Origin: Annona cherimola
Lineage: Eukaryota; Streptophyta; Magnoliopsida; Magnoliales; Annonaceae
Length of the DNA stretch: 64,000 nt
Reading direction: 5' to 3'
Assembly: GCA_030490835.1 (NCBI GenBank)
Contig: CM059971.1
Location: 127,876,564-127,940,563, forward strand
Shown: piece after piece, positions 11,109 to 24,375 of the stretch
Position numbering within the stretch: position 1 is the first letter of the stretch
Layout of the letters: each line of letters begins with the position of its first letter
Translations under genes and position numbers: made by a program
The notes under the pieces: generated by a model
What the model saw: the letters and a program-made list of their open reading frames with translations, nothing else
Told to the model about the DNA's origin: nothing
Databases searched by the model: none

Positions 11109-14100
11109 TCAATCAGCAGGCTGAACGCTGGCGTTGGCAGCGCGCGACCAGTACTCTTTCACCAGCTCCCTGAACAGTGACCCCCCAGTGTTCATCAGCT
11201 TCGTTGGCTCATCGTACTCCACCAAGTTCCCTGAGAAAGTAACAAGCATTGAATCCTCTTCAACCGTAAGAATCTAAGTATCAACCGATCTTAAAATCCA
11301 TTATACACTAGACCATCGAAATCTAAAAAGGCCCAATTCTAGCCGTTGGGTCTGCTTCCTTTTATAATTCATTTCTTCTATCGAGGATAGCGGATGAACA
11401 TAAACTCACCATCACTGATAGCAAGCACCATCGTGCAGTCCATCACAGTTGGAATTCTGTGGGCGACCGTGATGACAGTGCAGGTGGCGAACTCCTCCCT
11501 TATGGTCTTCTGAAGAATTGCATCAGTCGCATTGTCGATAGATGCCGTTGCTTCATCAAGCACTAATATTCGACTCCTCCTCAACAAAGCTCGCCCAAGG
11601 CAAAACAATTGCCGCTGCCCCATGCTCCAATTTGATCCGTCTTCTACAACTGCAATGAGAGTAAACCTGTTATAAAGATTCTGATCCGCCCAAGACATTG
11701 TCTTCCTTGATTTAAAAACGCCCACCTAGAGCATCCAAACCCTCTTCTTTCTCTTCAATGGCATCCCGAAGATGGCACTTCCCAAGTACCTTACAAATAA
11801 GCCAGAAAATACTGTTAGTGAGAGCACATGACGTTGAAGGTGTTAACGCAAATACAAATATTGAAACAAAAAGATCTTTAGTAGGGTTAAGTAAGATCTT
11901 TAGTAGGATTAAGTAACCACACAAGCTAGATAAATTTGATTATTAAAACAGTGTTCACTTGATGGATTCTGCATCGATTAAAGGAAAAGCCCCACTTGTT
12001 GGTACTAGTCCCCCGTTCCAAATCTCAGTATCTAAGCTTTACTGCCAACCCTCGAACTCTGCTGCAGTTGACATGACTAGGGCTTGAAGCGTTTTGACTT
12101 ATGAACGAACACATCGATTTATAATAGAGTTAGGGTGGGCACTTAAAAATAAATAAATTATATAACTCGAGTAAATTGGTTTGGGTTGGATGATTGTCAA
12201 CCTGACCTGATTTCGTATATTGGTGTACAATATAATAAATTATTAATAAATAATCTTATATTAACATATAATACACAGGAATTAACTAAACATTATTACT
12301 TTGAAATAAGATTATTTGTATAAGTCATAAATTGAAAAATATTCATATAAAAAGGATTACTTTTTATTCTTTCATATAAATCTATATTTTAAAATAGATT
12401 TAATTAAGCAAAATATTTTTAGATATTATATATTTATTAAATCAATTTCTTCCCGAATAGAACTAATTTCTATAGGGTTAAAATAGGGGTGAGTTAAGGT
12501 GTGAAAAATAAGGTTGAAAGTAGGATTGGGTTGAGATTTTATAAAGTGGGTCACGGTTGTGTTTACCCTAATCCAGGTCAACCCGATTTGATTTACACCT
12601 CTACTTTGTAGTTTAGCAAATGAAAAAGGAAAAAGAGATGAAGCAGAAAATGTAAACAGCACATATATTGAAATTATCCACTCTTATGTTACAGGAGCTG
12701 AAATTTATTGAAATTTTCTAGCCCTGAGCAACCATTCCATCTTGCTGAAGCTGAACCATAAATGGGTGGATGCCAGGCATATGCTGGAGGTCTTAGACAA
12801 TATATAATTTGAGGCTTCATACATTTTCCAGGAACCCAACAGCTAACCCTACTTTCATAATTTTAGCAGCCTAAAAAAGGGAAAAGGAAGAATGCAAACA
12901 AGTAATATATTACCTCCCAGATTTGCTGCTCAGTATATTCTCCCAATGGGTCCAAATTATATCTGACTGTTCCACGAAAAAGAGTTGGCTCTTGAGGAAT
13001 GACACCAAGACGAGATCTCAGATCATGAAGCCCAATCTTAGAGATGTCAAGGCCATCAATGACAATTCTCCCTCCTGCTGGCTCTACCAGACGAAACAAT
13101 GCACTGATTAAGGTTGTCTTCCCACTGCCTGTCCGCCCAACTATTCCTATCTTGTGCCCTCCTTCAAATGTGCAACTTATTCCTCGAAGCACAAGTGGTG
13201 TATCTTGTCTATATCTGATCTGTTTGGCATTGCTTTTCTTAATATCAATCTATGTATGAGCAACGCACTTCTGAAAATGTATCATTTTTCTAAAGAAACC
13301 AGATAAGTAAGGCTATTCATGAATGGAACAGTTACCTGCAAATCTTGGAGCTCCACTTTGCCTACTACAGGCCAATCAAATGAGGGCCGCTTCCCTTCTA
13401 TGATTTCAGGGGCCTCGCTTTCTACATACATGTACTGATTAAGCCTTTCTACAGAGATGATGTAATTTGCTATTGTGCACTGATTTTGTATAGAGAAAAC
13501 TAATGACATGTTTAAAGAAAGACCATAAGATAGTGCCATCCCAATAAATCCTGCATCAGAAAATGGTAAGCAAAAGGATCATTGACAGAATAAACAATTC
13601 TCAAGATCAAATATTGACACAGGTCAATGGATTCACAGGATTAGCTGAAAACAACATATTGGTTTTCTCTATGGCATAACAAACAAAATTTTAGTACTCA
13701 ATATCATGTTGAAGCCATTCATTGGGACCCATTCATCAAGTAGGTTTCATTATCACCATCCGCATTTATATGTAAATGAAAGCACTTCACTCAGAACAAA
13801 CATTAAATATTCATAAAAAAAACAATGGCTGACTATTATTTTTTTACATTTCATTATCTTACAACTCAAACCATCCCAAATACATATTTTTTCAATTCTT
13901 GCTCATAGGATGTAAATCTAACAATAGATCTGTAGGAGACATTGCTCCTAAAATGAGAGACAAAGCTCCCTAAACTAAGATCGAACCTGAACACACCCAC
14001 ACAAAGGTGGGTGACTTTCCCAAGCGGGCTATGCCCACGCTAGCATGGCTGATTATTTCTTAGTTAAACCTTGAGCACTTCCAAACAATGGGATCCCCCT

Positions 14101-17100
14101 ACTAACAATTGGAGCTAGAGTCTCGACCAAGCTATAATATCTGGTCCCTCCGATGAATCGTGAAAATATCACATAGCTTCGTGCCACAAGGGCAAACCTG
14201 AGCTGGAAATACACTGCAAAATTACGTAACACTCCTCATCAAAGTTGGCAATTGATGCATGCTGGCGAACATGTCCAACTACTCTTCTCATAACAGCCAT
14301 AGCACATGGCTTCTCAGCATGACTTGTAATTTAGAAAATCATTCAAAGATGGTAATCCAAATTCCAGAACAACAATAGTGTAGGACGAGAACTTAGTCAC
14401 AAGTTCTAGACAAAACACTAGGAATGTCAAACTTAACATGCATAAAATTATAAGCTGGAAGATTCATGAGGAGAATTTAATTATAAGCAGTTATGAGCAT
14501 CTGTGACTACCAGGGCCGAAAGTTCCGGGTGGAAGCAGACACATGGCAAGTGCTGATGAAGAAAGGACGATAGCACTCATTGTTTCCAACCGTTGGATCA
14601 ACCACTCATTTGCTGCAAAATTATGAAAGAACGGACTTGCATTCCTGTCAATCAGTTCAACATTCTTAGCAAAGAATCGATCTTCCTCGTCGAAGGCTCG
14701 AATTGTCATTGCTCCTGATATTGATTCAGCTAAATGACTTACTACAAGTGATTTTGTTGTGCCATTTATGCGCATCAACTCTTTTGCTGAAGAAAAGTAG
14801 TACCTCTAGAGGTAGAAAACCATAGAAAATAAATTAGTTCAAAGATGAAGAAAATGTGAATATTGCATCTGAAACTAACCCACTAGTAAAAATCACTCCT
14901 CCATGTTACTATTTACCTGCAATCGAATACTGAGATAAATCACCGGTATTGAAACGAATAAGACTTGCCAGGTAACAACAGCCAGTACCCCGAGATTGCT
15001 ATACGCATTAATTGTAGCACAGACAGCAAAAATCAAGCTGAATGGCACATCTAGGTCAACGATACTCAAATCCGAAGAAACCTATACAGGAAACATAACG
15101 TCTCAAGAAACATTTCATTCGTTATAAAAGAAAGATAAAAGCCGTCTGAAGATAAACTGCAGGAAATTTGTATATTGACAAACTTACCCTACTCAGTATC
15201 CTTCCCAAAGGTGTTGAGTCAAAGAAAGACATTGGTGCACGGAATACAGAGCTAAGCAGCAGAGAAAATAATGATTTTGATGATTGGATACCTAGAACAA
15301 CTACAAAAAGAGATCTGAAAAATAAAATAAATGTTGTGGCAACACCAATTGCCATGTACACTGATATGAGCAGCAATGTGCTAACATTAGGATTCTGAAC
15401 ATTAGCGGCCATCCAAGAGTTTTGAGCAATCTGTCCCGCCACATTTGTAATATCACCAAGGCTAGACAAAGCAAAATACAAGTAACCTTTGTTCTGATTA
15501 AGATACTGCAAGTAAGGCTGGAAACCCGTATCTCCTGTTTCTCTCTCCTCTTGCTTAATCAGCTGAGGTCCAACTGGTGCATTTTCTGGTTTCTGTTGCT
15601 TCCCACTGTATGTTCTTTTGATCTCTCTTTTGGAAGTTTCATGTTTCATGGGAGAAACCACCTCCACTAGCCTGTCAGAACCAACATTGTTTTTGTGTGC
15701 ATTGACGAGGTCTTGAAATTCTTTGCTAATGGCCAGTAATTCATGAAAAGCAGCAGTATGCAGAATCTCTCCATCTGACATTAACTGCAAAAAACATCAA
15801 TTGTTTTTTTAAAAATGATTTTCGCACCCAAAGTGCTATGCCACAAGACATTTGATAAGTCTTTGAAACCATCTATCACCCAGGAAAATCATAAAACCAT
15901 TTTTTAAGTCTGTTCATCTAGTCCTGCCATCCTAAGGCTCATTTCAACTGAAACTACGAAGTGCAACTGGGCCATCCTAAGGCTCTAAATGTCTCGTTTA
16001 GACTGCAGTCAGATCAGGACAGTTACTCAGAGCATAAAAATATTTTTTAATTTTCGTTTGTTGTGTACTCTTGGTAAATTATCCGAGCATCACATCTTCT
16101 GGTACCATGAACATGTATGAAATATTGAGATCATACCCTGGTAAAGTTGTCAACATGCGCCATTGAATGATTTATGTTAATCATAATAAAGTCCCTAAAA
16201 ACACGTTTCTGCAACTTTATCCAGAAGCATACAATAAAAAAATCTTTCAATGGAAAAATCACTTTAGTTTAGACGGGCTGCTCTGAAATCAAGGATGTAA
16301 GCAACAAGTTAACAACTTCTAGACTTTGCTAAATGCATGTTTATTCACTACTCCTATTGAAAACAATAAAAGTTCTAGAACGCACGTATTCAATTTTGTA
16401 TCCAACCAGATAAAAAAATTTTTAAAAAAAAGGTAAACAGCTGGCTGTGTAACAACATTTCCACAGATAAATAAATTGATTCTGGTTGAGAACTAAGAAA
16501 AATCATAACATCTTGAAATGAGAAGCAAAGCGAAAAAGTTGAGATAGAGGTACATACTAACCAAAATGGAGTCAAATGCAGGGAGGAAATCAACTTGATG
16601 AGTCACCAGTAATACTGTCTTCTGAGAAAGAGCACCCATTACACATCCCTGTACACTAGAGAAGTTAGCATTTCCAACACGTCATATAGCCAAAGCAAGC
16701 ATATATGCCAAATGGATAGCAAAGGTAGTACATTAAACAGACTAGTAGCAGTATGGGCATCGACAGCACTGAAGGGATCATCCAGAAGGTAAATATCCGC
16801 ATCTTGATATACAGCACGTGCAAGTTGAACACGCTGCTTCTGACCACCACTAAGATTCACTCCTCTTTCACCTATTTCAGTGAGATCACCAAAAGATAAC
16901 ATCTCAAGATCCTTCACTAGCGAGCACTTCTCAATTGCTTCTTGATATCTTTCCTTATCCATGGGAGAGCCAAATAGGATATTCTCTTGAATTGTTCCTG
17001 TCTGGATCCATGCTGTCTGAGACACATATGCAATTCTCCCACTAACTTCAATCTACAACAGTGTGAATCAGGAAGTTCATTAATTTTCCTGTATCTGGAA

Positions 17101-19481
17101 AAAATTGATAAGACATTTATCTGGACATGGGACTATTGAGCAGAGTACTAAGATTTCTAAACGAAAGGGGAAAAAAAAATACTTTATAAAGAGTAACTGC
17201 TCCTGCCTTCTTATTTAGTTTACAGATCATCAAATACACATTATAGTAACAAAAAAGTAATATGTGAAATTTCAATCTTTGTTATATTAGAGACTTACTG
17301 TGCCTTGGGTGTTAGGTAACTCGCCAAGTATTGCTGCCAGGAGGGTTGATTTTCCTGATCCAACCTCTCCACAAATTGCCACTTTTTCCCCAGGTTTAAC
17401 CTCAAGATTTATATTTCTTAGCGCTGGCTTTGATGTGTTACCTTCCCATGAGAAGTTGCATAATCTGATCTTAATTGAATGCTCAAGCTCCCCATGAGAC
17501 TTTATCCTGGAACGCTCAATCTGCAGCTCTGGAGCCTTCAGAAACTCCACTATTCGAGCAAAGGCTACCTTCGCTTGAATTACGACCCCTACAACGTCTG
17601 GGATTGATCTAATTGGGTCTTGAACTAGGCGCAAGGTTGCTACAAATGTGAATACATTTCCAGCTGTGAGAGGAATTTGAAGGAAATAACATGCAGTGAA
17701 AGTGGCTGCAGAAACCAACACTGGAGATGACCAAAAGAGAAAGCTATTGTAAGCTCTTCGAAGCTGAAATGCTGACAACCACTTGTATTCCACTTTTCTC
17801 ATCCCCTCAATAACTGTCTTGAAATGGGTTTCCCACGCATAAAGCTTCAATATTTTCATGTTCACGAGAGCTTCTGACAGAACCTTCAGCCTTTCGTCTT
17901 GTGCCTCCATGAGCTTTGACTGGAACTTGTGCTGCAGTTTGGCTAGTGGAGTGTTGCAGAGCACGGTCAGGATAATGACAACCAGCGCTGCAAAAGTTGC
18001 AATTCCAACTGCATGGAAAAGGATTCCCAAAGCAATGCATAATTGGAGACTTGTCGTCCAAGTTTGGTGAAACCAGAAAGGGAATTCCCCTATCCTATAA
18101 GCGTCCACTGTAACATAGTTCATTATCTCTCCAGCTGAGTGCGCAAGTTTGGCCACATTTGACAATCTTAATTGTTTCTGATATATAGCTGCTGATAACA
18201 AAGACCTCAATTTGACACCAATCAACCTACTACGGAAGTACCACTGCCTCTGTGACAGGGACTCCAAGCACTTTGCAAAGAACAATGCCACGGCCAGAAC
18301 ATATCCCTCATATCTGAAAGTTCCTTTTCCTTCTGCAACCTGGATGAATGCATTGAGAAGCAATGGCCCAGCAGAAATGGTGAGTATTTTAAGGAATGCG
18401 AAAAACCCAGAGACAAAAATCTCTCTCTGGTGACAAGAAACGATGGTCCACAGAATAGATGGCGAGCTAGATTTTTCAGCCTGTTTTCGTCCGTTTAGTT
18501 GCTCCATAAATATCATATAGCAACTTTCTGCTTGATCAATCTTACGCAAACCTGGCACGTCTCTATCTTCCAAGCATTTTTTCCAACCTCTCTTCATGAG
18601 AGAATTCAACCACCAAAATGACATTTTACTCAGAACTCCAGCTTCGGCAAAAGGAGTTACATCAACATCTGAATCCAGGTTATTGCTAGTGGCTTCGCTA
18701 TTTAAAGGCACATAATGAGCGTGATCAACAACATGGCCAGTTTCTGCATTTCCAGAAGACTTGATGGCACAGAACAGAAGGAGAACAGCTCCAGGCAAAG
18801 ATAAGATATCTAGAGTGATCTTAATGATTGAAGCTTCTTCCCCATGAAGGACTTCAACAAGAGAAGAAATAGAGAGCAAAATTGCAAAAATGAATATCAT
18901 TATATACAAAATCCATACAATAGGCCTCGCAAGTTGTCTTGTTCTAAGGCTCCCTACAATACCCAGCAAAGCCCAAGCAAGGCCATGAAATAATGGAACT
19001 GACCATTGATAGAGGGGACCAACACTCTGTCCGTATCTCAATTTCTCTTCAAGCTTCCAGATTCCTAAACACAAATAAACTAGTCCCAAGCCTGCATTGA
19101 CGACAGCAGAGGCGATCTCTAAAGATGAAAAGCATTGAAAATGAGCTGACAAGTGAGTCGTTCTTGACAATGAGTTGCACATGAAAGTCAAAAGTAGCAG
19201 TAACACAAGCAGCCCATCTACAGAAGTGACCACTATACTGTTGATACACTTAGAAGAAGAAGAAGTGCCCAGAAAACCAGGAACACAAGCATTTTCACCA
19301 TCGAGTGAGAAATCCGAATTCCCACAGAAAACAGATAGAGCACCTAATCAAATTTCATGACAACAAGAAAGATAAACTTAAGAATCAATTGACATAGGGG
19401 AAAAAAACTATAATTTCTGCTTAAGCATATTCCGAATAACACGAATGACAAGTGTTCCTACTTACCTGCAAAAGCCTCCAT
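11109..19481 (-). CDS. ABCC10: ABC transporter C family protein, ABCC10 (MRP14)-like
   Basis: Complete full-size ABCC transporter: 12 coding exons, 1490 residues. Exons: 19481-19466, 19343-17299, 17052-16732, 16648-16562, 15784-15188, 15081-14917, 14805-14511, 13550-13336, 13219-12914, 11789-11726, 11649-11410, 11230-11109. Every junction is GT-AG and the phases add up. The first coding exon is only 16 bases (MEAFA plus one base). It is chosen because its GTAAGT donor joins in phase to the acceptor at 19344 and supplies the only ATG. Order: N-terminal hydrophobic domain (about 45-180), first membrane domain, NBD1 with Walker [10 protein letters not shown] (664-672), LSGGQ (754-758) and Walker B ending LLDD, second membrane domain, NBD2 with GRTGSGKTT (1275-1283), signature SMGQ and LVLDE (E1403). 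NBD1 has Asp where NBD2 has the catalytic Glu, as is usual in ABCC proteins. The family pumps conjugates, often across the tonoplast; the substrate is unknown. No frame breaks. Confidence 0.95.
12131..12603. mobile_element. Degenerate hAT-like element in ABCC10 intron 9
   Basis: Starts TAGGGTGGGCAC and ends GATTTACACCTCTA, with GGTTTGGGTTGG and GGTCAACCCGATTTG as subterminal motifs on opposite strands. It lies inside the 1.1-kb intron between exons 9 and 10 and accounts for much of its length. No clean 8-bp target duplication. Confidence 0.4.
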
Positions 19482-19499
19482 TCTTCAACTCCCACCGTA

Positions 19500-21424
19500 C
19501 TGTAATGAGGAAAAGGTCGAAAAGAATTAGGAATGTTTCAAACTGTTATGAAGCCTAACACTGAAATGGAGCTCTAGAAATTCGACAACAGGATGGGAAT
19601 TGACAAGAACTTTTGAAGACCATTTACAGCTGGATATACCCAATACAACTCATTCTACAAATTGTTATCTGTTGACGAGAGGATGTTAGCACATTTCAAA
19701 AACTAGTGCTTGAGAAATTTTCAAAGGCAGCTATGCTTACCTCCACTTGTAGGGTGGCCCCCTAGAGTTTCTTATAGTCAACTGGTGGTATTAATCACTA
19801 AACGATTGCCAAATATAAGTCAACAGTCGACTAGGATGTGCCAGATTAACTGCCTAACAGCTTAACCGCATATGCAAGAACTCTTACTACCAAGAGAAGA
19901 CCCAGTCAAAATTTATAATTTATTATACAGTTTTGCAGACGTTTTGCATTTGGTAGAGTTAACAAGAATAAAAATCAGTGTCGTCTTTTTTAGCACGAGC
20001 GAGAAGCATATGAGAAAGAACCTTTTGCTTGTAAATATCTGTGTTGTTGAACATTCAAAGATTGTTGGCTTAATAACATGCCAAAGCTTTAAAAAAAAAG
20101 AAAAAAAAAAAAAACTTTTTCCTGTATATTTTTTATGTAATTCGACATTCTACCTAACAAACTACCCTAATCACATTTATATTATAATTGTTTTTTCAAG
20201 TCTTTTTATACAACTACGTTGTCTATTTTAACTTTATTTTTACTTCTGTCGTATGTCTCGCATCATTCTCCCGTTTTTAAATTTTTTTCTCATTTCGACT
20301 TTCGCACTGTTACTCTCTACCAAGCAGACCACAAATAACCAGATTTTGACACTTGCAGTGACTGTCCGGTGAAGTAACTAAATAGCCAGATTGAGAACCT
20401 TACTGTAGCTTTTCATTGACTAAACCGGCCAGATTCTGATCCTTATGGTGCCTCTCTGATTAATTAACTATGCAAGATTTCGAAGCTTGAGCATCATCAG
20501 ACCTTTGATGTCTAGGAACTAAGCGGCACAGCTTTAACTTTTTAAGAAAGGCACTTTTCATTTTTCAAGACCCTTTACAGCTTTACTGATGAAGTAACTC
20601 ATTCAACATCTTGAGCGGAAGCTCGCAGGATTTCAGTAGCTTCCAAAAAGCATGGCACGTCTGAATGAAGTGTTTAGGAGCCCAGGTGGCAAGCCCTCAA
20701 AGGCCCATACATGATGGGGTTCAAAATTCAAATTCAGTAATAGATTCCCCTTCTAAGTTTTTTATTTTTATTTTTATTTTTAATAACACCCTTCTAAGTT
20801 TCAACACTACGGTAAGTCTGTAACACTTCATCAGGCCCAGATCCCGACGAACGATGCAAAATGGATAAATTTTTAAAGCTCAAACCATCTACTGACTGAG
20901 ATCTCCTCGAAAAGAAGGAATTTTCGACAGAATCCAACCAACAGACTGAAAATGGCTGCTACCCGCGGACAGCTCTAACTCACCATGGGCTCCACCAATT
21001 AGTGCAGGATTGTAAGCTGGCTCAGACACAAAACTAGACTCAAGCAAGACCGCCGGCCAGGCCCAAGCCAAAATCTGATGAGAGATTACGGATGGATACG
21101 GAGTCCGTTGTGCCAGCCCTAAATCGAAAGACGAAGCACCTAGGGAATAAAAGACAAAATCTGCATTGATTGCAGCAGAATTCACTCGTCCAACACCGAC
21201 AAGTATATACTCCAAAAAACAATCAAGAACGGAACGAGTTCTTGGATGTATAAACAATCCAATGAAAACATCGTAGAGCACGGGTTTCTTCTTTTCGGTA
21301 ATCTACGAAACAACATGGTGAGTTTTTAGAAAGGGCAGCAACGAAAGAGGTTTGAAGGAAGGAAACGGATTCCGTCGTTTTGGAATAGACTTTTTTTGCA
21401 TTTCAAACATGGGAGAAAATTACG
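19500..21424 (-). other. Probable 5' leader intron of ABCC10
   Basis: On the minus strand a pyrimidine-rich CTTTTTCCTCATTACAG acceptor ends at 19500, 18 bases before the ATG. A possible donor GTAATT lies at 21423 after CTGGTTC. An open frame of 130 codons at 20889-21281 is not recognised as protein and fits leader or intron sequence. No transcript evidence can be given, so the intron is inferred from splice signals and the upstream TATA box. Confidence 0.4.
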
Positions 21425-21542
21425 AACCAGATCCCTGGAAGCTAGGCGAGGAAGTCGAGAGAAGATTCGGAGGCGTTGGATGAGGGCGGCCTGTTTATGC
21501 TATGGATGGGATGCGAGGGGAGGAGGAAGAGGATGGAGTTCG

Positions 21543-21552
21543 TTTATATAAA
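21543..21552 (-). promoter_or_regulatory. TATA box, probable ABCC10 promoter
   Basis: TTTATATAAA followed, on the minus strand, about 30 bases later by a CT-rich start region (CCTCTTCCTCCTCCCC) typical of plant 5' leaders. An AT-rich transposon of the 21566-21925 type sits directly upstream. Confidence 0.45.
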
Positions 21553-21565
21553 TCTCACTTATAAA

Positions 21566-21925
21566 TACGTAAAATTAACATAATAACATAATTTAATGCT
21601 AAAATATCAATTTCAAAGTAGTTTTTCATCATCTAAACCATATAAAATATCACTACTATATAACTAAATTATTCTAAAAATTCTTATTATATTATAATAT
21701 ATGTGAATGAATCTAAACGTTTTTCATAATTTGCACGTGAATATACGTATATCTATATTTTGACCAAATGCGACGCATAGAAATATTCGATTTTAATGAA
21801 ACTTAGTCTCCTAAATTATGTTAAATACAATGAATGTATTAGATTTTATATGAATCATTAATATCTTAAAAATTGAGGAGTTACATGAGACAATTTTTAT
21901 GTACTCTAGTTACATAGAAGAGGGG
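21566..21925. mobile_element. AT-rich repeat element abutting the ABCC10 promoter
   Basis: Contains the family motifs AAAGTAGTTTTTCATCATCTAAACC and TTAAATACAATGAATG that also occur in the elements at 23090-24370. Ends are not sharply defined. Confidence 0.5.
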
Positions 21926-22281
21926 CCCTTTTACAATCATTTCAACTTATATGTTTTAATTAAAATGTAAAATATTTTTTTAAATTTTTTATAATGTTCT
22001 AACATGTATCTAATAATATTTCTAATTTATCTTACACGGCACACACGGACACTCCTACGCAACTGAAGCTATAATTGCCATCAACTCTGAACTGTATACT
22101 TTTTGAGGATTTAGAGTCTACTTGAACCGTCCTACCTTTTGATTATAAAATAGACCTACTTAAAACTGACGCCACAAATACTTGCCGAGTTACGACGGGT
22201 GCCAAAAAGTGATTTTGGATTCATTGTTATTTTTCTATTTTTAATCAAGTTGAAAGCGGAATATAGTGATATATTATATCC

Positions 22282-22682
22282 GAGGAGTGATTCTATTAGC
22301 CCGGGCTAAGTAAATGACCCACTTAGCCCACCTCAAAAAACCTATTTAAAACAACTTTTTTTTGTTTTTTTCTTCATACACTTGTTTATCTAAGTGTATT
22401 TAACATATAGACCAAGTTTTACCATTTTTGTAAATGTGCATATATTTTTTTTAGATTTTTGAAAATAAGGGTATTTTAAATGCATATATACACATAGATG
22501 TTTGAAAATCTAAAAAAAATAGATAAACATATTCAAAAATGGTAAAACTTGGTCTATATGTTAAATACACTTAGATAAATAAGTGTATGAAGAAAAAAAC
22601 AAAAAACAATTGTTTTAAATAGATTTTTTGAGGTGGGCTAAGTGGGTCATTTACTTAGCCCGGGCTAATAGAATCACTCCTC
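22282..22682. mobile_element. Foldback element (copy 3) with 9-bp target duplication
   Basis: Nearly complete 401-bp palindrome. The left end is GAGGAGTGATTCTATTAGCC and the right end is its inverse complement. Both arms carry AGCCCGGGCTAAGT and the family core with TTTTACCATTTTTG. ATTATATCC is duplicated on both sides (22273-22281 and 22683-22691). A 9-bp duplication with long inverted repeats points to a Mutator-like (MULE) non-autonomous element. Confidence 0.85.
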
Positions 22683-22879
22683 ATTATATCCATACTGGTT
22701 GCATATACTTTGAAAAATGCTATTCCTGTGCTTTTCTGCCTGCGCGACTCAAAACCTCAGTTCTGCAAGGACAACTACGGAATGTCGAAACTAGACTTTC
22801 GGACTTACGTGGCGCTTCTTGTCCACCGCATCCAAATCGGCGATCGGTGTATACGAACCCACTCTCAAAATAGTACAAA

Positions 22880-24375
22880 TTCAACATAGTAAAATAGTTT
22901 AATGTAAATAATAATTTTAAAATTATTTTTCAATATATAAATTATTTGCTATAAAATTTATATATAGATAAATAATTATATAAAGTATCAATGAATTTAA
23001 GTACATGTAAAATCCATTTTGGGCCTAATACACTATTAATTATGGTGCAACTTTATTGCACAGGAAAAGTTTTCATATATATGTATGAGAAATATTCATG
23101 TGTAGCGCAATTGCACAGTAATAGCAGTGCAGTTGCACCAAAATGAGTCTCACATGATCATAAAATTATAATCTACTTCATCCATTGTATTTAAAATAAT
23201 GTATTCTATTACTATACCAAATTTCATCTCAATTGGATATGTGTATGAGCTTCATCTCAAAAATAGTATAAGTTCAATTAAATAAAATAGTTTGATGTAA
23301 ATAACAATTAAAGTAGTTTTTTCAACATTTAAATCGTCTAAAGTATGATTTATATATAGATAAATGATTATATAAAATTTTATTGCATTTTAATACGTGT
23401 GGGGCCATTTTTTAGGCAATTGCATTGTTGTTCCGATGCAGTTGCGTTGCACCGGAACAACTATATATATATATATGGGAAATAATCCAGTGCATGCGAC
23501 TGCACCTCGCAGTCCATGCACTGTGGGCCCCACTTGATCATAAGTAGAAAATTCACTCTACCCATTGTATTTAGAATTGTTCACTTTATTAGCATACCAA
23601 TTTTCATTCAAATCCAACATGTGTGTAGTCCCCATTTTAAAATGGTGCAAAATCAACGTAATAAAATAGTTTAATGTAAATATCAAGTTTAAAGTAGTTT
23701 TTTCAACATCTAAACCGTCTAAAGTATGATTTATATATGGATAAATGATTGTATAAAGTTTCATTATAATCTAATGATTACGGTGCAGTCCGACTGCACA
23801 GGATCGGATATATATATATATAGGGCTCTACTTCTACATAACCAGATTATATAAAAGCGGTTCGATGTAACCTTTCAAATTTTAAGATACTGATACTTGA
23901 TGGAAAATTCAATCCATTCATTGTATTTAACATTATTCGTTTTACTAGAAGACTAAGTTTCATATAAATCAAGTATGTGCATGGGTCACATTTGCGCAAA
24001 AATATGTATATTTATGTATAAATTATGAAAAATACTTAGATCTATTCGCACATGTATTAAAATGTAACAATACTTTATAGGATCATTTATCCACATATTA
24101 ATGATATTTTAGATGATTTAGTGTTGAAAAAATACTTTACAGTTGATATTTTAACATTAAACCATTTTATTATGTTTATTTTACACTTTTATAGAGGAAA
24201 ACCTATATACAGTGAAATTAAAAAAAAATAAAAGGTTTCCAGAATACTAGAAATGATGTTAAATACAATGGATAGAATGGATTTTCCATCGACTATCAAA
24301 ATATTAAAAATGGAGATGGTTATATAGAAATAAGGTTTCATAGAAGCGAAACAGATATATATATATATTATTGAA
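22880..24375. mobile_element. Cluster of AT-rich elements bordered by (TA)n tracts
   Basis: At least three related units occur side by side (about 23090-23462, 23480-23812, 23823-24365) plus a partial one at 22880-23060. They share AAAGTAGTTTTTTCAACAT, CTAAAGTATGATTTATATA and CCATTGTATTTA. The first two full units have GTGCAGT-type inverted motifs at both ends. The third has internally inverted halves. Runs of TATATATA mark the borders (23462-23475, 23808-23822, 24355-24368). This is reminiscent of rice Micron elements, but the link is inference. Confidence 0.5.

Noticed and set aside
17287..19233. Start of the ABC transporter at 19233
   Set aside because: That codon is GTG. The frame continues upstream to an acceptor at 19344 and joins an ATG exon at 19466-19481.
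20889..21281. 130-codon minus-strand frame upstream of ABCC10
   Set aside because: No family recognised, and it falls in the predicted leader intron of ABCC10. Kept only as part of that region.
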